Shown in pieces: positions 49,121 through 60,004 of a stretch of 64,000 nt of DNA. The notes below the pieces were generated by a model. The model did not search any database. It saw only the letters and a program-made list of their open reading frames with translations, and was not told the origin of the DNA. Source of the stretch: Phytomonas francai (taxonomy: Eukaryota > Euglenozoa > Kinetoplastea > Trypanosomatida > Trypanosomatidae); the NCBI GenBank assembly GCA_001766655.1, contig MJCC01000007.1:117275-181274 (forward strand), given 5' to 3'. Position 1 is the first letter of the stretch. Every line of letters begins with the position of its first letter. The position numbers were made by a program, and so were the translations under genes.

Positions 49121-52015
49121 TTATTGAATTAGTAGCAGTAACTCTGCTGGGAGATACACTTGTAACACCTCCATCAGAGGGGCACCACGGCCATTTAAAA
49201 GCTCCTTCATATGCTCCTTAAAGTATTCGTTAGCATCCTTCACCGTCTGACAAACATCAACAGGCTTACGTACAGCTTCCGGCAGCGGGCAATACACGTT
49301 AGTAAACCCCCCATTTTGTGTTTGTTTTAGCTCATTCAACGTTACTTCTCCGGGCGAATAACTCGACCGATCATCCTCTTCGACCTTATCGTGAATCATC
49401 CGCAAACAACTGTACACGCTCTGAGCCCACATCTGTGGTTCTTTCTGGAGGGACTCACTGTCACATAATAATCTGGCCAACGCTACGACACAGATCTTCC
49501 GCTCCAGGGCGCCGGTGATCTTCTGCATGTTAGGCAGCCATACCTTGCTCAATACCATGAAGAAAAGCCCACGCTGAAGCTCTTCCATCCGCTGTACTAA
49601 ATCCTCTGCGCTTCGAACGCACACTGTCATGGATAAAAAAATTATCAAAATGCGCACATACTTGGGTGTTGGGGCGGTGTGCAAACGCTCCAACAACACC
49701 TGCAGGGCTCTTGTCAAGTAACTCCCCATAACATCAGAGGGATACGACAACATCAGCGAAGTGAGGATGTTGAGACCCTCGTGGTCGTAATTTTTTAACT
49801 GAATAAGGAAATTAAAAATATTAAGGAGTTTCAGCGTGCCACCCGTTTGGTGAACGTACTCTGCGTAGTGCTCTGTGAACTCGGTCAGAAGGCACACGGC
49901 GGCAGGGATATTGCCCCTCTGGGCATACAGAATCGGCTCCATAAGCGGCTCGAGAAGATCCCGGTAGTGCTTCGGCGGTTCCTTCTCCCGAGTTGGGTGT
50001 GAGCGCAATAGCTGGGAAAGAATTTGCAGTACATAAGGAATATACTCAAAAACATCGTTTGTCAAAATATAGCGAATGCTATCCCATAGGATCTGCTCAT
50101 ATATATGCACCTGGTCGGGTTGGAGAGCAATACACTTAGAGAGAACGTCAAACACACAATGGTTAAATACTGGATTGGAGGGATTACGATACCACTTCTG
50201 TATCACGTTGTTCAGTGTTATGACGACATCGCGAGCGTACGGAGCTACGGCGCCGGGAACATTGAGAAAAATATTCATCAGACATTGAGCTAAGTAAGCA
50301 TTAGGCTGTTCTGTTTGCTGAATCGTAACACACAGCGCCTGTAAGACGTCGAGCGCCAATGGGCTGAATACGGTCTCTGTCAGAACAGTCTGACCGTTTA
50401 CCGTCACCTTCATCATCCGTTCACACATATGCGCGGAGTACGAGATTAGCACCCAGTCGTTTGTGGATAGCCATCTTGGTAGTGACTTGAAAAGTGCCGG
50501 GATCAATGCCGGATCTATATGATTCCGAAAGGTGGTCACAACCCGCATGCAATCCGCCTTGACGATAGCTGGACTAACGGGGGTAATATCGGATTCCAGT
50601 TCGGGAAAGATGGTAGTTGAGAGGAAGCTGGGAAGCGAAATCATATTGCTTAGTTGCATGTGCGACACACCGCGTCCGGAATCGGCGTGGTGCCCCTCCA
50701 GCGCCAGCGAGGAGGCAAGGTAAATGCCAGCGTCTTTGGCTCTCCAGTCCGTGAGACCCGCCAAAAGAAGCCGATTAAGTTCATTGGAAAGCAACGGACG
50801 AGACTGATTTGGCACATTTTTTATCAGGCTCCGCACCAGCTCCCCAGCGGCACGGCGGCGTGTATGCAGGTCTGAGCCCTCGATGTCACGTTGGATGTAG
50901 GCGTCTGGCTCTGTCTCGTAGACATCCACATCCTCATTTCGAAGCATCAAGTTCGGGATGACAACATTCTCCAGTAGGCTGTTAACACGCGCCTCATCAG
51001 CGAAGAATCTTTGCGCTGTACCCGCACATGCGCACGAGAGAAGCTCTAGACCTTGAACAACCAAATCATCCATTGCGGGCGTTTCACTAGGAGGACTTGC
51101 CAACATATCCCAAACCATCTTAAGGAACTCGGGCACGTCATCCTCGAAATCCTGGTCAAAAGCGTTTATAAAATGACTCACACAAGAAGTCACCACGGAC
51201 TTCATCTCAACTAAAGCGCCACCATCGTAAGGATTGCTCGGCAGTGCGGGGTTTTGCGCCGAGAGGCAACGCAAGAACATCTTCACGAAGGTTTTACTAT
51301 GAACTAGAAGCTCCTCCGTCATGTCTAGAACAGAGATGTCCAAGATGCACTCAACGGCAGCGGCAAACCCCTTGCACGCTATCGTGGCGTCAGCCGCTTG
51401 CCCCTGCTCAATCGAGGCCAGAAGCGACATCATGGCGTTGACGAGCGGCAGTGAGAAAGAGGCGTACACGCCCCGTAGCACTTCCACATACGCTTCAGTC
51501 ATTTTTGCGTTCTCGCGATACTTCACAAGGATGCTGTGAGCTGTGGAAAGAGCCGCACACTTGTCAGCAATCGATGAACTGAATTCTAGGGTTTGAATGA
51601 TGGTGGCAAGTGCATTGGGCCAAGCCGTCGGGAAGTCCACCCTTGCGATCAACGAGATTGCCTCGGCAAGATTGCGTTGAACAGAGACCTCTGCCTGAAG
51701 CATAACACCAATTATGAGATCACGAACAGCGGTTTTATCTACATCCTGAATGCAATGCTCTGCACTTCTTGGATCCCAACACTGCTTTACTGTATTCTTC
51801 AATACGATTGAACAGAAAGTCGCTGCGGGAGAGCGAGATGCTGCGATGTGTAGGAGAAGCAGTACAAATCCGTTTTGTCGATCTACATTATCCTGAAATT
51901 GAGTAATTTTTTTCTCTGATTCTGCTCTGTCGGTCGCATGGATAGAGGAAGCCTGCTTAGCTAAATTAACAAATTCTTGTAGGATCTCGGGGTCAGACGG
52001 GTTGATTGCCTGCAT
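49121..52015 (-). CDS. CSE1: exportin-2 (CSE1/CAS), importin-alpha recycling factor
   Basis: The protein has 964 residues from the ATG at 52015 (the codon at 52024 is GTG). HEAT-repeat karyopherin with the CSE1 signatures: the importin-beta N-domain (AESEKKITQFQDN), FPTAWPNALATI, and the diagnostic DVYETEPDAYIQRDIEGSDL followed by HTRRRAAGELVRSL. C-terminal CAS/CSE domain: HYAEYVHQTG, then KYVRILIIFLS. With Ran-GTP it returns importin-alpha to the cytoplasm. Length is typical and the frame is complete. Confidence 0.95.
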   Translation of the reverse strand: MQAINPSDPEILQEFVNLAKQASSIHATDRAESEKKITQFQDNVDRQNGFVLLLLHIAASRSPAATFCSIVLKNTVKQCWDPRSAEHCIQDVDKTAVRDLIIGVMLQAEVSVQRNLAEAISLIARVDFPTAWPNALATIIQTLEFSSSIADKCAALSTAHSILVKYRENAKMTEAYVEVLRGVYASFSLPLVNAMMSLLASIEQGQAADATIACKGFAAAVECILDISVLDMTEELLVHSKTFVKMFLRCLSAQNPALPSNPYDGGALVEMKSVVTSCVSHFINAFDQDFEDDVPEFLKMVWDMLASPPSETPAMDDLVVQGLELLSCACAGTAQRFFADEARVNSLLENVVIPNLMLRNEDVDVYETEPDAYIQRDIEGSDLHTRRRAAGELVRSLIKNVPNQSRPLLSNELNRLLLAGLTDWRAKDAGIYLASSLALEGHHADSGRGVSHMQLSNMISLPSFLSTTIFPELESDITPVSPAIVKADCMRVVTTFRNHIDPALIPALFKSLPRWLSTNDWVLISYSAHMCERMMKVTVNGQTVLTETVFSPLALDVLQALCVTIQQTEQPNAYLAQCLMNIFLNVPGAVAPYARDVVITLNNVIQKWYRNPSNPVFNHCVFDVLSKCIALQPDQVHIYEQILWDSIRYILTNDVFEYIPYVLQILSQLLRSHPTREKEPPKHYRDLLEPLMEPILYAQRGNIPAAVCLLTEFTEHYAEYVHQTGGTLKLLNIFNFLIQLKNYDHEGLNILTSLMLSYPSDVMGSYLTRALQVLLERLHTAPTPKYVRILIIFLSMTVCVRSAEDLVQRMEELQRGLFFMVLSKVWLPNMQKITGALERKICVVALARLLCDSESLQKEPQMWAQSVYSCLRMIHDKVEEDDRSSYSPGEVTLNELKQTQNGGFTNVYCPLPEAVRKPVDVCQTVKDANEYFKEHMKELLNGRGAPLMEVLQVYLPAELLLLIQ

Positions 52016-52406
52016 TTTTTTCACAAAATGGATTTAATTCTTTTCCGATGAAAGCCTTTGTTTCAATTTTTGAAAATAATAAAAAAGGAAAAGAACCGTT
52101 TGATATCCCATGAAAGAAATGAAAATGAGTCCTAAAGGATCGCGTTATTAAAGTATCAGGCAGAATCTTACGAGAAGCACTCGTATCTTGGCCTTCGGCC
52201 ATTTTGTTCATTTATCATGCATTATATTAAAAAAATGGAATCTAAAAAAAATCCAATACTTGTGTAACCAAAATTTCCTCCCCACGCATTTTAGTGCGGT
52301 AAAAAAAAAAAAAGATGCACATAAAACCGTTGCAACATATCAAATTCGTTATTATCACGGGTCTAAACCAAAAGAAAAATTAATCGTAAAGCTGATACTA
52401 ATAAAA

Positions 52407-53990
52407 CTACAGTTTTGGTGCGGCACGAGCTGTTAGGCACACCAATCCAGGCAGTGCTCTACCCTCCAAAAGCTCTAAAAAGGCCCCACCGCCGGTGCTG
52501 ACATGTGTGATGTAAGGTCGATAGTTCTGTGTTGAGGCTGCAGTGTCGCCGCCACCAACAATGGACACTAATTCACGATTTTCCTTCACAGCCTCCGCGA
52601 TGGCAGTGGTGCCACGGGAAAAGTTGGGAAACTCAAAAACACCAACCGGTCCGTTCCAAATCAACGTTCGAGCTTCCCTCACTGCCTTAACTGCGAGCTC
52701 AGTAGTTTTAGGCCCGTAATCGAGAGCCATGTAGTTCGGCGGGACATCGGCAGTCTTAGTAATCAGTGGTTCTTCGTCTTTGAATTCGGTTGCGCAGCTG
52801 TGGTCAACTGGTAAAATGATTTGAACATGCTTCGACTTGGCCAGCTCGAGCAGCTCGCGCACCTTGGCATGCAGATCCACCACGCACCCCTTTTCCTTGA
52901 TGACGCGCTCGACTTTGCTGATGCCTAGGTTGTGCCCCATGGCCTCGAGGAAGGTGAAGGCCATGGAGCCCCCAATCACGACCGTCCGAGCGAAGTTGAA
53001 AATCGAGGCGAAGACGTTGATCTTGTCGGACACCTTCGACCCCCCGACAACGGCGACGAGCGGCTGGGCCGGGTTGAGCATCACCATCTTGATGGCCCGG
53101 ATCTCGCGCTCGATAAGGTAGCCGGTGACCCCCGCCCCGAGCGCCCGCGGGATGCCCGTCATGCTCGCCGACACCCGATGCACCGTCCCGAAGGCATCGC
53201 AGACGTAAATGTCGCTAAAGGACGCGAGGGCGAGGGAGAGTCGCCTGTGCTCCGCCTGCTTCCGGCTGTCCTCGCCCTTGAAGAAGCGCAGGTTCTCGAG
53301 GAGCAGCACCCCGCCGTCCTTCATCTCCCGCACCACCTCCCCCGCCTTGTAGACGTCCGGGACGAACCCAACCTCCACCTCCAAAAGCTCCTTTAGGCGC
53401 GGTAGGATACGCCGGAGGGATTGCGCGTCGTTGGGCTTCACCGGTCTGCCTAAATGCGATCCAAGGATCACACGGCCCCCCTCACCCATGATTTTTTTGA
53501 TCGTAGGTATTGCGGCGCGTATGCGGCTGTCATCGCGGATCTGCCCTGTTTCCTGGTCAAAGGGCACATTGAAATCGACGCGTACAAATACACGTCTCCC
53601 TTCAAAATTCAGATCCGAAATCGAAAGCTTAGGGGTCAATGCAGCTCGAATGTTCATGTGCACACCAAATTCGAACACATGAGGGAGTTTGATCGGCAAA
53701 ATGGTCCACGCCACGAGCTCCCCATGTGGATCCCGAGTAGTCTGAATCACAACGACCACATCCTTGCCGTTCGCTAAGCGAGCCGTGAGGGTAACTGGAC
53801 TGTCCTGTACATCCAACGGGTGGGTCGGAATCAGAAAAGTAATGCTTTTCCCTTTCACTGCATCAACAGTCCAGCCAAAAAAATTCATAGCCGGTTTGTT
53901 CATGTCCGTGATGACCATCTCATTGTCACTCAAGACAACAACATCACGAAGGGACATGAAGATCACCTCCAGTTTGGATATCTGAAACAT
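52407..53990 (-). CDS. PGK: PAS-domain phosphoglycerate kinase
   Basis: The protein has 527 residues from the ATG at 53990 (the codon at 53996 is GTG). An N-terminal PAS domain (~12-110: VVLSDNEMVITDMNKPAMNF, FGWTVDAVKGKSI) is fused to a complete PGK (~118-527). PGK motifs: VFVRVDFNVPFD, ILGSHLGRP, VGGSKVSDKI, LIWNGPVGVFEF and IVGGGDTAAS. PGK makes ATP from 1,3-bisphosphoglycerate. This fusion is characteristic of kinetoplastids; in Leishmania the PAS-PGK is regulated by pH through the PAS domain. The C-terminal tripeptide is PKL, a weak non-consensus match to a peroxisome/glycosome PTS1. The codon use is GC-rich in the PGK core. Confidence 0.95.
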   Translation of the reverse strand: MFQISKLEVIFMSLRDVVVLSDNEMVITDMNKPAMNFFGWTVDAVKGKSITFLIPTHPLDVQDSPVTLTARLANGKDVVVVIQTTRDPHGELVAWTILPIKLPHVFEFGVHMNIRAALTPKLSISDLNFEGRRVFVRVDFNVPFDQETGQIRDDSRIRAAIPTIKKIMGEGGRVILGSHLGRPVKPNDAQSLRRILPRLKELLEVEVGFVPDVYKAGEVVREMKDGGVLLLENLRFFKGEDSRKQAEHRRLSLALASFSDIYVCDAFGTVHRVSASMTGIPRALGAGVTGYLIEREIRAIKMVMLNPAQPLVAVVGGSKVSDKINVFASIFNFARTVVIGGSMAFTFLEAMGHNLGISKVERVIKEKGCVVDLHAKVRELLELAKSKHVQIILPVDHSCATEFKDEEPLITKTADVPPNYMALDYGPKTTELAVKAVREARTLIWNGPVGVFEFPNFSRGTTAIAEAVKENRELVSIVGGGDTAASTQNYRPYITHVSTGGGAFLELLEGRALPGLVCLTARAAPKL

Positions 53991-54217
53991 TTTCACCTTT
54001 AGAGACTAATATATGCACTAACGTGTATGGAATTTTTAACCAGAAAACAATAATAGTAACTCTCTTACACACAAAAAAAAAAAAAGGAAGAAATGCAAGT
54101 AGGAAGATTCAGAAACAGGTGCAATCGCTAATCCTGTGGAATGGAGCCGCTGAAAGCAAGGTTATCTAGCGTACATAATGTCTAAAGAACAATTTAATTT
54201 GCCATAATTAGGCAAAT

Positions 54218-54256
<39 letters not shown>

Positions 54257-56294
54257 TCATGAAAAGTGCAGACTAACGTTGCTGGTATTACATCACAGCT
54301 CGGCCTCTAGATGTTGTGTTTAAGGAAATCTTGGGGCATAGCAGTAACTGAAAAAAAATGGATACAAACAGCGAAAAATAAATTAGAATGGCTAATAAGA
54401 AGCTATTTTATAAATAAAAAAGTAAATAAAAGTTATGGAATTACACAATAGGCATTATAGAAGGGAACCAGATCCTGGTAAGCAAGTATTCTTATCCTGT
54501 CAAGTTATTGACCTCCGGCTCGGTTGTATTTTTATACTTATACAAACACATACACGTCGTTACGCGTCTCTGACTTGTTTTAGGTACAAATGAATCTCAA
54601 GAATACTTTACATTGCTCAATGTAAATGTAAAGGAGAAAGGGGAAAACTAGGTAACCATCCCAATTGAGTTTCTAGCTGACGGGAACGTAATAAATAACA
54701 CAATTGCATCACAAAATTGTAGATGCATAATGCATATATATATTTATCTAATCATATTTAAAAAAAGTGTAACAGCTTCCTCCCTTTTCCTCTGTAAATG
54801 TCAAAAACCTGATGATGAATTTACGAAATGTGTCAGGTAATATAATATTTACCCTTTTATTTGGAAAAAAATACATTTTCCCATTTCGAAGACTTTGAAA
54901 TGAAAGCAATAAAAGTGGCTTCATTATTTATTTCTGTCTATTGACGAAAATCAGGGAAAAATAATAATGAGACGTGTTGACTATTAAAGGATACACTACC
55001 TACTGTTAAACGTACCATAATATATATATCATAAGTGTATAGCAGAATACAGAATGATAAGCAGCAGCACGAATCCAATAGGTATATGCTGCTTCCAGTT
55101 TCATTGTCTGTAAATAGGTTTTGGGAAGGCAACTTAAGGGATTATGTACAACCCTAAATACGTGTTTACTATAATGCTGTACGCAAACACTAGCATAACT
55201 CTTCCTACTATAAAAAGGATCTTCTAGAAGAATACAGAAATGGAAAACGGCAAAGCGAACTGGTAATTGAAGAAGAAGAAGAATGAGATCAACGAAAGAA
55301 TCCCTCCCGGTTCAAAGAAACAGTTTCCATAGAGAACTCCACAGACCACACTTTGTAGAGCCACTTCACCTCCAACAATATATTCTGACTATTTGCTAAG
55401 AATAGGGAACTGGGAAAAGACTATGAAGCGTTTTTTTCTTCGGGAGCGTGACGGTGTAATTTGCGGAAAGCTCTCACAAAATGGTTCATTGGTAGATTCT
55501 TGGAAAGACGACTTCGATTACGGAAAAAAGCAATAGTAACAAGTCTTGTTGAGCCAATCGATATACAGTGGAAAAGGGGGATTTTGAAAACCACCTTGAC
55601 AAAGTGCTAGGTCACATCTACCCCTTCCTGAAATGAAAAGGAGAAAACTGTATATAACCTTCAATACGATGTATTTGAAGGTGGAATAGGATCATCTATG
55701 CTAGAAAACACATTACAAAACACTTTTATAGCGACTATAAGCTGACGAGAATAGAATCTAGCGTAGCGTCCCTAGAGAGTTTTTGTGTGAGAAAAAGGAA
55801 AGGCTACAGCGGACAAAACAAGCGCTATGCGTAACATAAAAGAGGTCAGCAATACATAAAACTTGGAACTTTTACATGACCACGTTATGTTTTCAATACT
55901 GCATGTTTTTTTTTCTCAGTTATAAGTATAGGACATTTTTTAGAGCAACTATACACATTCATTTACCACAGATAATATAAAAAAGGTCGAAAACTCCATT
56001 TAAGAAGTTTACAATAGTCGGATATAAACCACGAATCTTCTTTCTAGGTTATAGTCATTTGTTTTTTTATTCTCATCACTCTATGTACATAGACACCAAA
56101 TCCAAAACAAAATAAAGACATATAAGGCGCAGAAATTATTCCCTCCGCAACCTCATATTGCTTTTTTTATTGATAGTCAAAGTAATACTTCCAACATGTA
56201 TAAAGAATAAGCATAAAAGAACCCTTCTTGGGAAGGGGAAGGGGGGGGGAAGGGGAGGTGGAGGTGGAAGCATACCATAGACTTTTTAAAAAAG
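53991..56294. other. 2.3-kb AT-rich spacer, largest in the window
   Basis: Contains a TA run (54223-54252) preceded by a 9-bp hairpin (54195-54219), and many short A/T runs. The only minus frames are short and AT-driven (64 codons at 54938-55132). I find no gene or RNA. Confidence 0.5.
54223..54252. repeat. TA dinucleotide microsatellite
   Basis: Fifteen TA units upstream of the PAS-PGK gene on the transcribed strand. Confidence 0.95.
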
Positions 56295-58394
56295 CTACAT
56301 ATGTACACGTTGAAGCATTAAGACGCAAAATTCGTCAAAGAATATCTTTTTAGACTTGCTGTAGCGTGTAAACTGGCGTTCTATATCTGCCGGTGAAGGT
56401 TGCAACCCGTAATTCTCCAGGTTCGCGTACACACTTTTGAAAGCATCGCGATCGAGATACCCTAGCTTGTTGGTGTCGTATTTCTTGAATAGGCGTCGCA
56501 GCTCCTGTTCAAAAGTGGTCCCCGACAAATCCGTGTCGGGCTCCACGATCAGATCGGCGCAAAACGGCACCGAATTGTCGTAGTTCAAGCCGTAGCGGGA
56601 GGACTCGGCGGGGCGGCCTCGCATGTTCTGCATCATCTGCCGGGCGGCCGCAGCCGGAGCCGAGGGCCCTCCCTTCACAAGCTCCTCCGACGCATTCCCC
56701 GCGTTCGCGCGCTTCCGCCACCACGGCTGCTCGACGGTGGGGGGGTCGGCGTCGTCGGGGGTGCGCCCGGGTACCCGAAGGGGGGGGAGCCGCGCCGCCG
56801 CCCCGCGCGAGTGGCCGCAGGCCGCCTCGCCCTTCCCCTCCGCCCCGCCGCCCTCCTCCTCGTCCTCCTCGTAGTCGATCTGCACGTTTTGGTTCCACTT
56901 CATCGTGCCATCCCGGTTGGCCACGACGAAGTGCTGGACAATGTAGTTGAAGATGCTCTGGACCTTCTCGGGGCTGCCAGGGAAGGCCTCGTTCATCGCG
57001 CCGCGGATGCTCGCCAGGCTGATGCAGCCGTCGTCGTCGCAGGCGTGGTTGAGCGAGCTGAGGGCGTTGCTGATGCGGGTGAGGTCATCGTCGCTGGTGC
57101 TGATCGGTAGGTCGTCAATCACGCCCTCCTCGTCCGCCCCGCTGGGCTCCTCCGCAGGCTGAAGATGCGCAGACGGAAGCGTCCCGGTTCCTTCGACGTA
57201 ACTTCGAATGAAGTCATCCATAGAAATCCGATCACTATTGCTGATCTCAACGCCTGCCAAAATTGTAGACATCACCGAGGTCAAGATATCCTCGCCCCAT
57301 TCCGAAAACACACCTCGGAAGAGACGAATAATTACTTTTAGGAGCTCATCGCGATTGACATAACCGTTTTCGACCCCGTCTACGTCTTCGAACACCATCA
57401 CAAGCTTGCCCAACTCTCCCGAGTTGAACATACTTTTGAGCTTTTCACATCCATTATAAATTATTTGTTGGGCCGCAGCTAGATAAATTTTCATTACTTC
57501 CATGTTGCGTAGAAATCCAAGTACAAAATCTTTCAAAGTCAGGCGACTGCTTTTGAAACAGTCCGCCGTGGTCATAATCAGGTCGCAAAGATCTCGAATC
57601 TGGCTCGCCTCTGCATGACCCGACAAGCCTTCACATAGTGCACTGTAGAGATCAGAGAAGTTCACGTAACCATCGTTGTCCTTATCAAGAATAGAAAAAG
57701 CTACAGTTAGAGCATCCATTTCCTCCTCAGTGAGCTGACGCACAACACGTTCAGATGTGTTGATATCCATAAAGCACGCCGGCAGGACCCCTTGGTCTTC
57801 CTGATAGCTGCGTATAAATTCCGAAAGTGACAATTTGCCATCCCCAGAGGTATCAGCTGTCGACATCACGACTTTCAAAATTTCGTTAAAGTCATGATCC
57901 TTCAATTCAGGGAACCCATCAAAAAGGATTTTGCGTAACGCCGACTTTAACTCATCGATGTCAATAAAGCCATCCTGCTTGGTATCAATACGGTGAAAGT
58001 TCTCCTGCAGCACAGTGATTTCCTCATCGGTAAGACGCACCTGTATTGATGCAACGCAGTGATTTACAATCTCCGCCGGGATCACGCCCGGGCCCTCAGC
58101 GAAGGAAACTAAGAACTCGGCTAGGTTTAATTTACCGTCTCTATCTTTATCAGAGGCCACGAAAAGTGGGCTAATGTACTCACTGAGAGCAGAATAGCGT
58201 TCTTCACCAACACACTGAAGTACCCTGCTTAGCAATTCCTCCATGGTTACGTAACCGTCACCGTTAGCATCCATGTAAATAAATGTGTCTCGGAGCATAT
58301 CGATTTCATCCTGAGCAAGATTGTTTGTTATAGACATTATCATCGAATTCATTTTCTCATCTAGACCTACATAATCTGAAATGTTCCCCGACAT
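56295..58394 (-). CDS. multi-EF-hand calcium-binding protein
   Basis: The protein has 699 residues from the ATG at 58394 (MSGNISDYVG); the codon at 58412 is GTG. Tandem EF-hand pairs fill the first ~400 residues. Good loops start at about 42 (DANGDGYVTMEE), 82 (DKDRDGKLNLAE), 137 (DTKQDGFIDIDE), 181 (DTSGDGKLSLSE) and 237 (DKDNDGYVNFSD). Later loops near 280-400 are degenerate. A low-complexity Glu/Gly/Ala/Pro linker (~500-610), coded by a very GC-rich block, separates a final EF-hand-like pair (YDTNKLGYLDRDA). I cannot match it to a named kinetoplastid protein; a flagellar calcium sensor is plausible but inferred. Confidence 0.85.
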   Translation of the reverse strand: MSGNISDYVGLDEKMNSMIMSITNNLAQDEIDMLRDTFIYMDANGDGYVTMEELLSRVLQCVGEERYSALSEYISPLFVASDKDRDGKLNLAEFLVSFAEGPGVIPAEIVNHCVASIQVRLTDEEITVLQENFHRIDTKQDGFIDIDELKSALRKILFDGFPELKDHDFNEILKVVMSTADTSGDGKLSLSEFIRSYQEDQGVLPACFMDINTSERVVRQLTEEEMDALTVAFSILDKDNDGYVNFSDLYSALCEGLSGHAEASQIRDLCDLIMTTADCFKSSRLTLKDFVLGFLRNMEVMKIYLAAAQQIIYNGCEKLKSMFNSGELGKLVMVFEDVDGVENGYVNRDELLKVIIRLFRGVFSEWGEDILTSVMSTILAGVEISNSDRISMDDFIRSYVEGTGTLPSAHLQPAEEPSGADEEGVIDDLPISTSDDDLTRISNALSSLNHACDDDGCISLASIRGAMNEAFPGSPEKVQSIFNYIVQHFVVANRDGTMKWNQNVQIDYEEDEEEGGGAEGKGEAACGHSRGAAARLPPLRVPGRTPDDADPPTVEQPWWRKRANAGNASEELVKGGPSAPAAAARQMMQNMRGRPAESSRYGLNYDNSVPFCADLIVEPDTDLSGTTFEQELRRLFKKYDTNKLGYLDRDAFKSVYANLENYGLQPSPADIERQFTRYSKSKKIFFDEFCVLMLQRVHM

Positions 58395-58732
58395 GAGTTT
58401 GTATAAATGCACGATACCAAATTAGTCGTCGTCTTTTTAAGAAAAAAATCTCCCTTTTATCAGTATTTTCGCGTTACTTTATACCCAATGATGTATAAGT
58501 TTCCGGGAGATCCTGAAGCTTTAATAGAGTATATAACCTAAACTAAAGAAAATACGTAACTAATGAAAATCCCCTCACGCACACACACACACACAATAGA
58601 AGAGTCAAACGGAATAAAAAGGCAAATTCAGTGCGTAGTTAGTCCATGTTTATCTTTCCGTGTATCATAGGTACATAACGTGTGTCTGTGTAAATTTGGC
58701 TCTGTATTCAACGGCAGAGAAAATATTGAGCA

Positions 58733-59698
58733 CTACGCGGCCCGCCGTGGAGCAATGTAGTGATCATAGTAATGTTTCATCCATTTCGTGGCTAGCTCCG
58801 TGTCCACCTCGATGTGCTCAACTTCATTGTCAATCACCCCAGGATCTAAAGGAGAAGGGAATAAGTGAATCAGACACCCACCGTAACGGTGGTTACTATC
58901 AAATATATGGTCAACCACGTAGTGTTCCTGCTTGGCAATGAGACAAAGCACAGCCAGGCGAAGTTTTAAAAATTGAAAAAGGCAAGGCTCCAATTCCGTC
59001 AGGGGTTCCTTGGGGTCATCCTTTACTTGCGGGAGACGAGAATGAGGGATTCCTTTATGGACGACGATATCGCATAAGAGGTACTGCTGCGATGTTCGAA
59101 GCTGTTTGTGGATGATGAGATCCACACAATCGCCGAAATCCAAGTATGGTGAGTACATGATAATTGGCTCGTATGTATCCGTACTGTACATGCTCGTACC
59201 CATGGCCTGAGCCACCTGGGTAATGCCGAGGCTGTACCGGCGCTCGATGTCCGAGTAGTCCGCTCCCTCTGGTATACGAAAAGGGCTGCTTCGGAGCTTG
59301 TTGCGAAGGAGCTGTGCGGTAATGAGCTTGATCTTACGCATGAGATAGATTTCCTCGGCTATCTCGACCTCGCTTCGCCCAGTTTTAATGGAACTGTACT
59401 TTACGCGCTCGTCATCATTGAACTCCTTGGGGAAATAATGTTCGTAGAGTACATCCTTGAATGTTGGCACATAGCGCGAATTTACCGTGAGCTCCTGTTT
59501 GTACGGAAACCACCGTAGTACGGCCTCCGTTCGCGGGTTCACACCTTCCAAATATCCATGGATGTGCCGTGGGATGCTTTGTGAGGAAAGTGTCGTGCCG
59601 GTACTGTTCATCATGCGCTTCCAGTAGCGCAGCATAGGGTTATGCTCAAAGGCGGGATTATCCCACATGTTCAGGCGCAGCAACGTTGAAGGACGCAT
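58733..59698 (-). CDS. conserved protein, probably mitochondrial, family not recognised
   Basis: The protein has 321 residues from the ATG at 59698. This start is fixed by an excellent splice acceptor (TCGTCTTTTGCAG) only 7 bases upstream; the frame extends 49 codons further but across that acceptor. The N-terminus MRPSTLLRLNMWDNPAF could be a presequence. The body is Tyr/Trp/His-rich and basic, with NPMLRYWKRMM, VLRWFPYKQELTV and HYYDHYIAP. Composition and length resemble kinetoplastid-specific mitoribosomal or respiratory subunits, but I see no signature. No transmembrane segment. Confidence 0.65.
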   Translation of the reverse strand: MRPSTLLRLNMWDNPAFEHNPMLRYWKRMMNSTGTTLSSQSIPRHIHGYLEGVNPRTEAVLRWFPYKQELTVNSRYVPTFKDVLYEHYFPKEFNDDERVKYSSIKTGRSEVEIAEEIYLMRKIKLITAQLLRNKLRSSPFRIPEGADYSDIERRYSLGITQVAQAMGTSMYSTDTYEPIIMYSPYLDFGDCVDLIIHKQLRTSQQYLLCDIVVHKGIPHSRLPQVKDDPKEPLTELEPCLFQFLKLRLAVLCLIAKQEHYVVDHIFDSNHRYGGCLIHLFPSPLDPGVIDNEVEHIEVDTELATKWMKHYYDHYIAPRRAA

Positions 59699-60004
59699 GC
59701 TTCCTCTGCAAAAGACGATTAATATGTGAAAATGTAGCTGAGCATGCACACACACACACAAAAAAAAAAAAAGCGTAACGGTAACTATGCTATATAACAG
59801 ATAAAAGGTAAGACACAGTAGAGAATGGATTATGACGGAAAGCAAGCGTCTGAGCTTTTGACATTAGACAAAAATGATAGAGGATAGTTAACATGCTTGA
59901 ATAAGCATCGTGGGTTTTTTTATTATAAAATGAAATAAAACCAAATTGGGCTAAAAGAGTAACATAGAGCTTCTTGAGTGTTCATGCATCTTGGTGAACC
60001 CACC
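59699..60004. other. short intergenic spacer
   Basis: AT-rich with a CA and A run at 59746-59772 that reads as T then TG on the transcribed strand, just upstream of the acceptor. No gene seen. Confidence 0.5.
59706..59722 (-). promoter_or_regulatory. putative trans-splice acceptor
   Basis: The minus strand reads ATTAATCGTCTTTTGCAG, a pyrimidine-rich stretch ending in CAG, 7 bases before the ATG at 59698. It marks the real start of this gene. Confidence 0.6.

Noticed and set aside
54195..54219. 9-bp hairpin before the TA repeat, a possible terminator
   Set aside because: AT-rich hairpins are expected by chance here, and kinetoplastid transcription does not use such terminators.
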